A stretch of DNA of 64,000 nt, taken from assembly GCA_002418265.1 (NCBI GenBank), contig DIDS01000010.1, forward strand, positions 157,917-221,916. Direction: 5' to 3'. The notes beneath the pieces are model-generated. The model saw only the letters and a program-made list of their open reading frames with translations, was not told the DNA's origin and searched no databases. The DNA comes from Acidimicrobiia bacterium UBA5794 (GTDB lineage: Bacteria; Actinomycetota; Acidimicrobiia; Spongiisociales; UBA5794). How positions within the stretch are numbered: position 1 is the first letter of the stretch; each line of letters starts with the position of its first letter. Positions 62,808 through 64,000 of this stretch are shown in pieces. The position numbers and the translations under genes are program-made.

Positions 62808-62861
62808 CGCGTACGCAGGGTTGGAACCCACCTTGGCGGTAGCTGGCAGCCCAAAGAACGG
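62808..62861. repeat. Interspersed ~54-bp repeat, copy C
   Basis: CGCGTACGCAGGGT, TTGGCGGT and CAGCCCAAAGAACGG match copies A and B with several changes. It lies just past the stop of the YbaK-type gene, upstream of the pilin promoter. Confidence 0.8.
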
Positions 62862-62888
62862 CTGTGAGCCTGGTGCTCAGGTGTTGTT

Positions 62889-63386
62889 TCATGTGTCGAG
62901 GGCCCAAGCGAGCCCTTCCACGATGCGGACATGGGGCATGCGGGCGAATACCTCAGGGTCGACCTTGATCTTCATGTCGCGACTTCCGCCGCCGACAACC
63001 ACCCATGGGTGTTTCATCACGGCGGTGTCGACAAAGACGGGAACCTCCGGTGGTAGCCCAAAGGGCGTGACGCCACCCATCATCATGCCGGTCACCTCGG
63101 CGGTGAGGTCCGGGGGAGCGAACGAGACCTTTTTGACGCCCATTTCTTGACGAGCAACGCCGTTGACATCAAGTCGATGTGTCGCAAGCACCATGCAGAC
63201 GGTATAGATGCCCTCAGGTCGTTTCGACGCAAGCATGATGGCGTTTGCCGAGCGTTCGAGCGGGATGTCGTATGCCTCACAGAATTGCGCCGTGTCAGCG
63301 AGATCGGGATCGCAGTCCATTGTGTCGAAATTGGCAGTGAGGCCAACGAGGGCGTCGATCACGGACTGCTTCGCGTCGACGTTCAT
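62889..63386 (-). CDS. YbaK/EbsC family aminoacyl-tRNA deacylase
   Basis: 165 residues matching the YbaK/prolyl-tRNA deacylase fold: an N-terminal helix, ANAIMLAS, the basic VKKVSFAPPDLTAEVTGMM segment and GGVTPFGLP. The family hydrolyses mischarged Cys- or Ala-tRNA(Pro); the exact substrate cannot be read from sequence. Its ATG overlaps the phosphofructokinase stop by 4 bases, so it is translated downstream of that gene. Confidence 0.85.
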   Translation of the reverse strand: MNVDAKQSVIDALVGLTANFDTMDCDPDLADTAQFCEAYDIPLERSANAIMLASKRPEGIYTVCMVLATHRLDVNGVARQEMGVKKVSFAPPDLTAEVTGMMMGGVTPFGLPPEVPVFVDTAVMKHPWVVVGGGSRDMKIKVDPEVFARMPHVRIVEGLAWALDT

Positions 63387-64000
63387 GGACGATCACCCAT
63401 GCACACGCCAAGAGCCCTGGCGGATTGCACCCACGGGTGATCGTGTGGAACGAGATGCACCTTGCCCGCAACATCTGCGATGGGAATCAGCTCGACCCCC
63501 TCGCCACGGGAAGCGACCATCACCCCGGTGCGGCCGGCGGCTACTGCTGCCGTTGCGGCCACCCCGAGTTTTGTGGCGACCACCCTGTCCATCGGTGAAG
63601 GAGCGCCGCCGCGCTGGACGTGCCCGAGGATGGTGACGCGGGCTTCAAGGCCCGTGCTCTTTTCGAGTTGGGCTGCAATTTCAACGGTTGTCTTGCGCTT
63701 CTTCAGCAACCGTTTCACCTGTTCGGGTGCATCATCGGAATCGGGTATCTCGTCGATCATCTCAGCGAGCTTTGCCGAGACTGCCCCTTCCGCGACAGCG
63801 ACGATCGAGAAGGTTGAGCCGGCAGCTTGTCTCAGAGATATGGCTTCGGAGATCGCGTCGACCGAATAAGGGATCTCGGGAATCACGATCACGTCCGCAC
63901 CCCCACCAAGACCGGCACCCAACGTAAGCCAACCGACGTTGTGTCCCATGATTTCCACAACGATGATCCGGTGGTGCGAGTGTGCAGTCGAGTGGAGCCT
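63383..64000 (-). CDS. 6-phosphofructokinase, C-terminal part (5' end outside window)
   Basis: The frame runs to the window edge, giving 205 residues of the C-terminal part. TAHSHHRIIVVEIMGHNVGWL is the typical mid-protein segment with the substrate-binding arginine; GADVIVIPE and LGHVQRGGAPSPMDR also match. The GGD-T/S motif that separates ATP from pyrophosphate enzymes lies beyond the edge, so the phosphate donor is not decided. It phosphorylates fructose-6-phosphate in glycolysis. Confidence 0.9.
   Translation of the reverse strand, partial: RLHSTAHSHHRIIVVEIMGHNVGWLTLGAGLGGGADVIVIPEIPYSVDAISEAISLRQAAGSTFSIVAVAEGAVSAKLAEMIDEIPDSDDAPEQVKRLLKKRKTTVEIAAQLEKSTGLEARVTILGHVQRGGAPSPMDRVVATKLGVAATAAVAAGRTGVMVASRGEGVELIPIADVAGKVHLVPHDHPWVQSARALGVCMGDRP

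Overview
The window reads as chromosomal DNA of a high-GC actinomycete, most likely a member of the class Acidimicrobiia. The evidence is gene content and order, not a database match. It carries F420 biosynthesis genes (cofD, cofE), actinobacterial acyl-CoA carboxylase subunits, GTG starts, and a conserved actinobacterial backbone: cofDE, a membrane glycosyltransferase, DUF5719, DUF3499, phosphomannomutase, Trm112, ahcY, comF, hpf, secA, prfB, ftsEX, smpB, ssrA. Several genes have a TANNNT box 6-8 nt before a start codon that lacks a Shine-Dalgarno sequence, as expected for leaderless mRNAs. I saw no tRNA, rRNA, CRISPR array, transposase or integrase.

Layout. 1-4.4 kb: an ABC exporter and a PASTA-containing class A penicillin-binding protein. 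4.5-13.5 kb: a propionyl-CoA module, with a methylmalonyl-CoA mutase catalytic subunit, an LpdA-like flavoprotein, a QEGLA-motif metalloprotease, an NTF2-like protein, acyl-CoA carboxylase alpha and beta subunits, and divergently the biotin ligase. 13.5-16.6 kb: an ECF sigma factor with a membrane partner, a dienelactone-hydrolase-like protein and a sugar epimerase. 16.9-19.4 kb (minus): cofD-cofE-mutM. 19.4-35.4 kb: an envelope and glycosylation region (large GT2 membrane protein, DUF5719, thioredoxin-like, DUF3499, small Cys-rich proteins, GT-C-like proteins, GtrA, a polyprenyl-phosphate glycosyltransferase, phosphomannomutase), then Trm112, a CtpE-like ATPase and ahcY. 35.8-47.4 kb: comF, a leader ORF plus hpf, a response regulator, secA, prfB, ftsE, ftsX, an M23 hydrolase, smpB, a thioredoxin-like protein and tmRNA. 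47.4-61.9 kb: an MFS exporter, alanine dehydrogenase and a complete reductive pyrimidine catabolic operon with its own ABC transporter. 62-64 kb: a Flp-like pilin, a YbaK-type deacylase and the C-terminal part of phosphofructokinase.

How the genes work together. PreT/PreA, dihydropyrimidinase, beta-ureidopropionase, a class III aminotransferase and MmsA would take uracil to acetyl-CoA and thymine to propionyl-CoA. Alanine dehydrogenase can regenerate the pyruvate used by the aminotransferase. The carboxylase and mutase at the other end of the window could carry propionyl-CoA on towards succinyl-CoA; the epimerase and the B12-binding mutase subunit are not in the window.

The most unusual feature is the intergenic DNA. 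It holds tandem heptamers (CGGTCAT, TCTGACG, GCTGAAA/GCGGAAA), often joined in one 7-bp register, together with GC-rich hairpin cassettes. Several genes end inside these heptamers. A different repeat of about 54 bp occurs three times; two copies, sharing an 18-bp identical core, bracket the MFS-ald-pyrimidine block, one of them directly after the tmRNA terminator.
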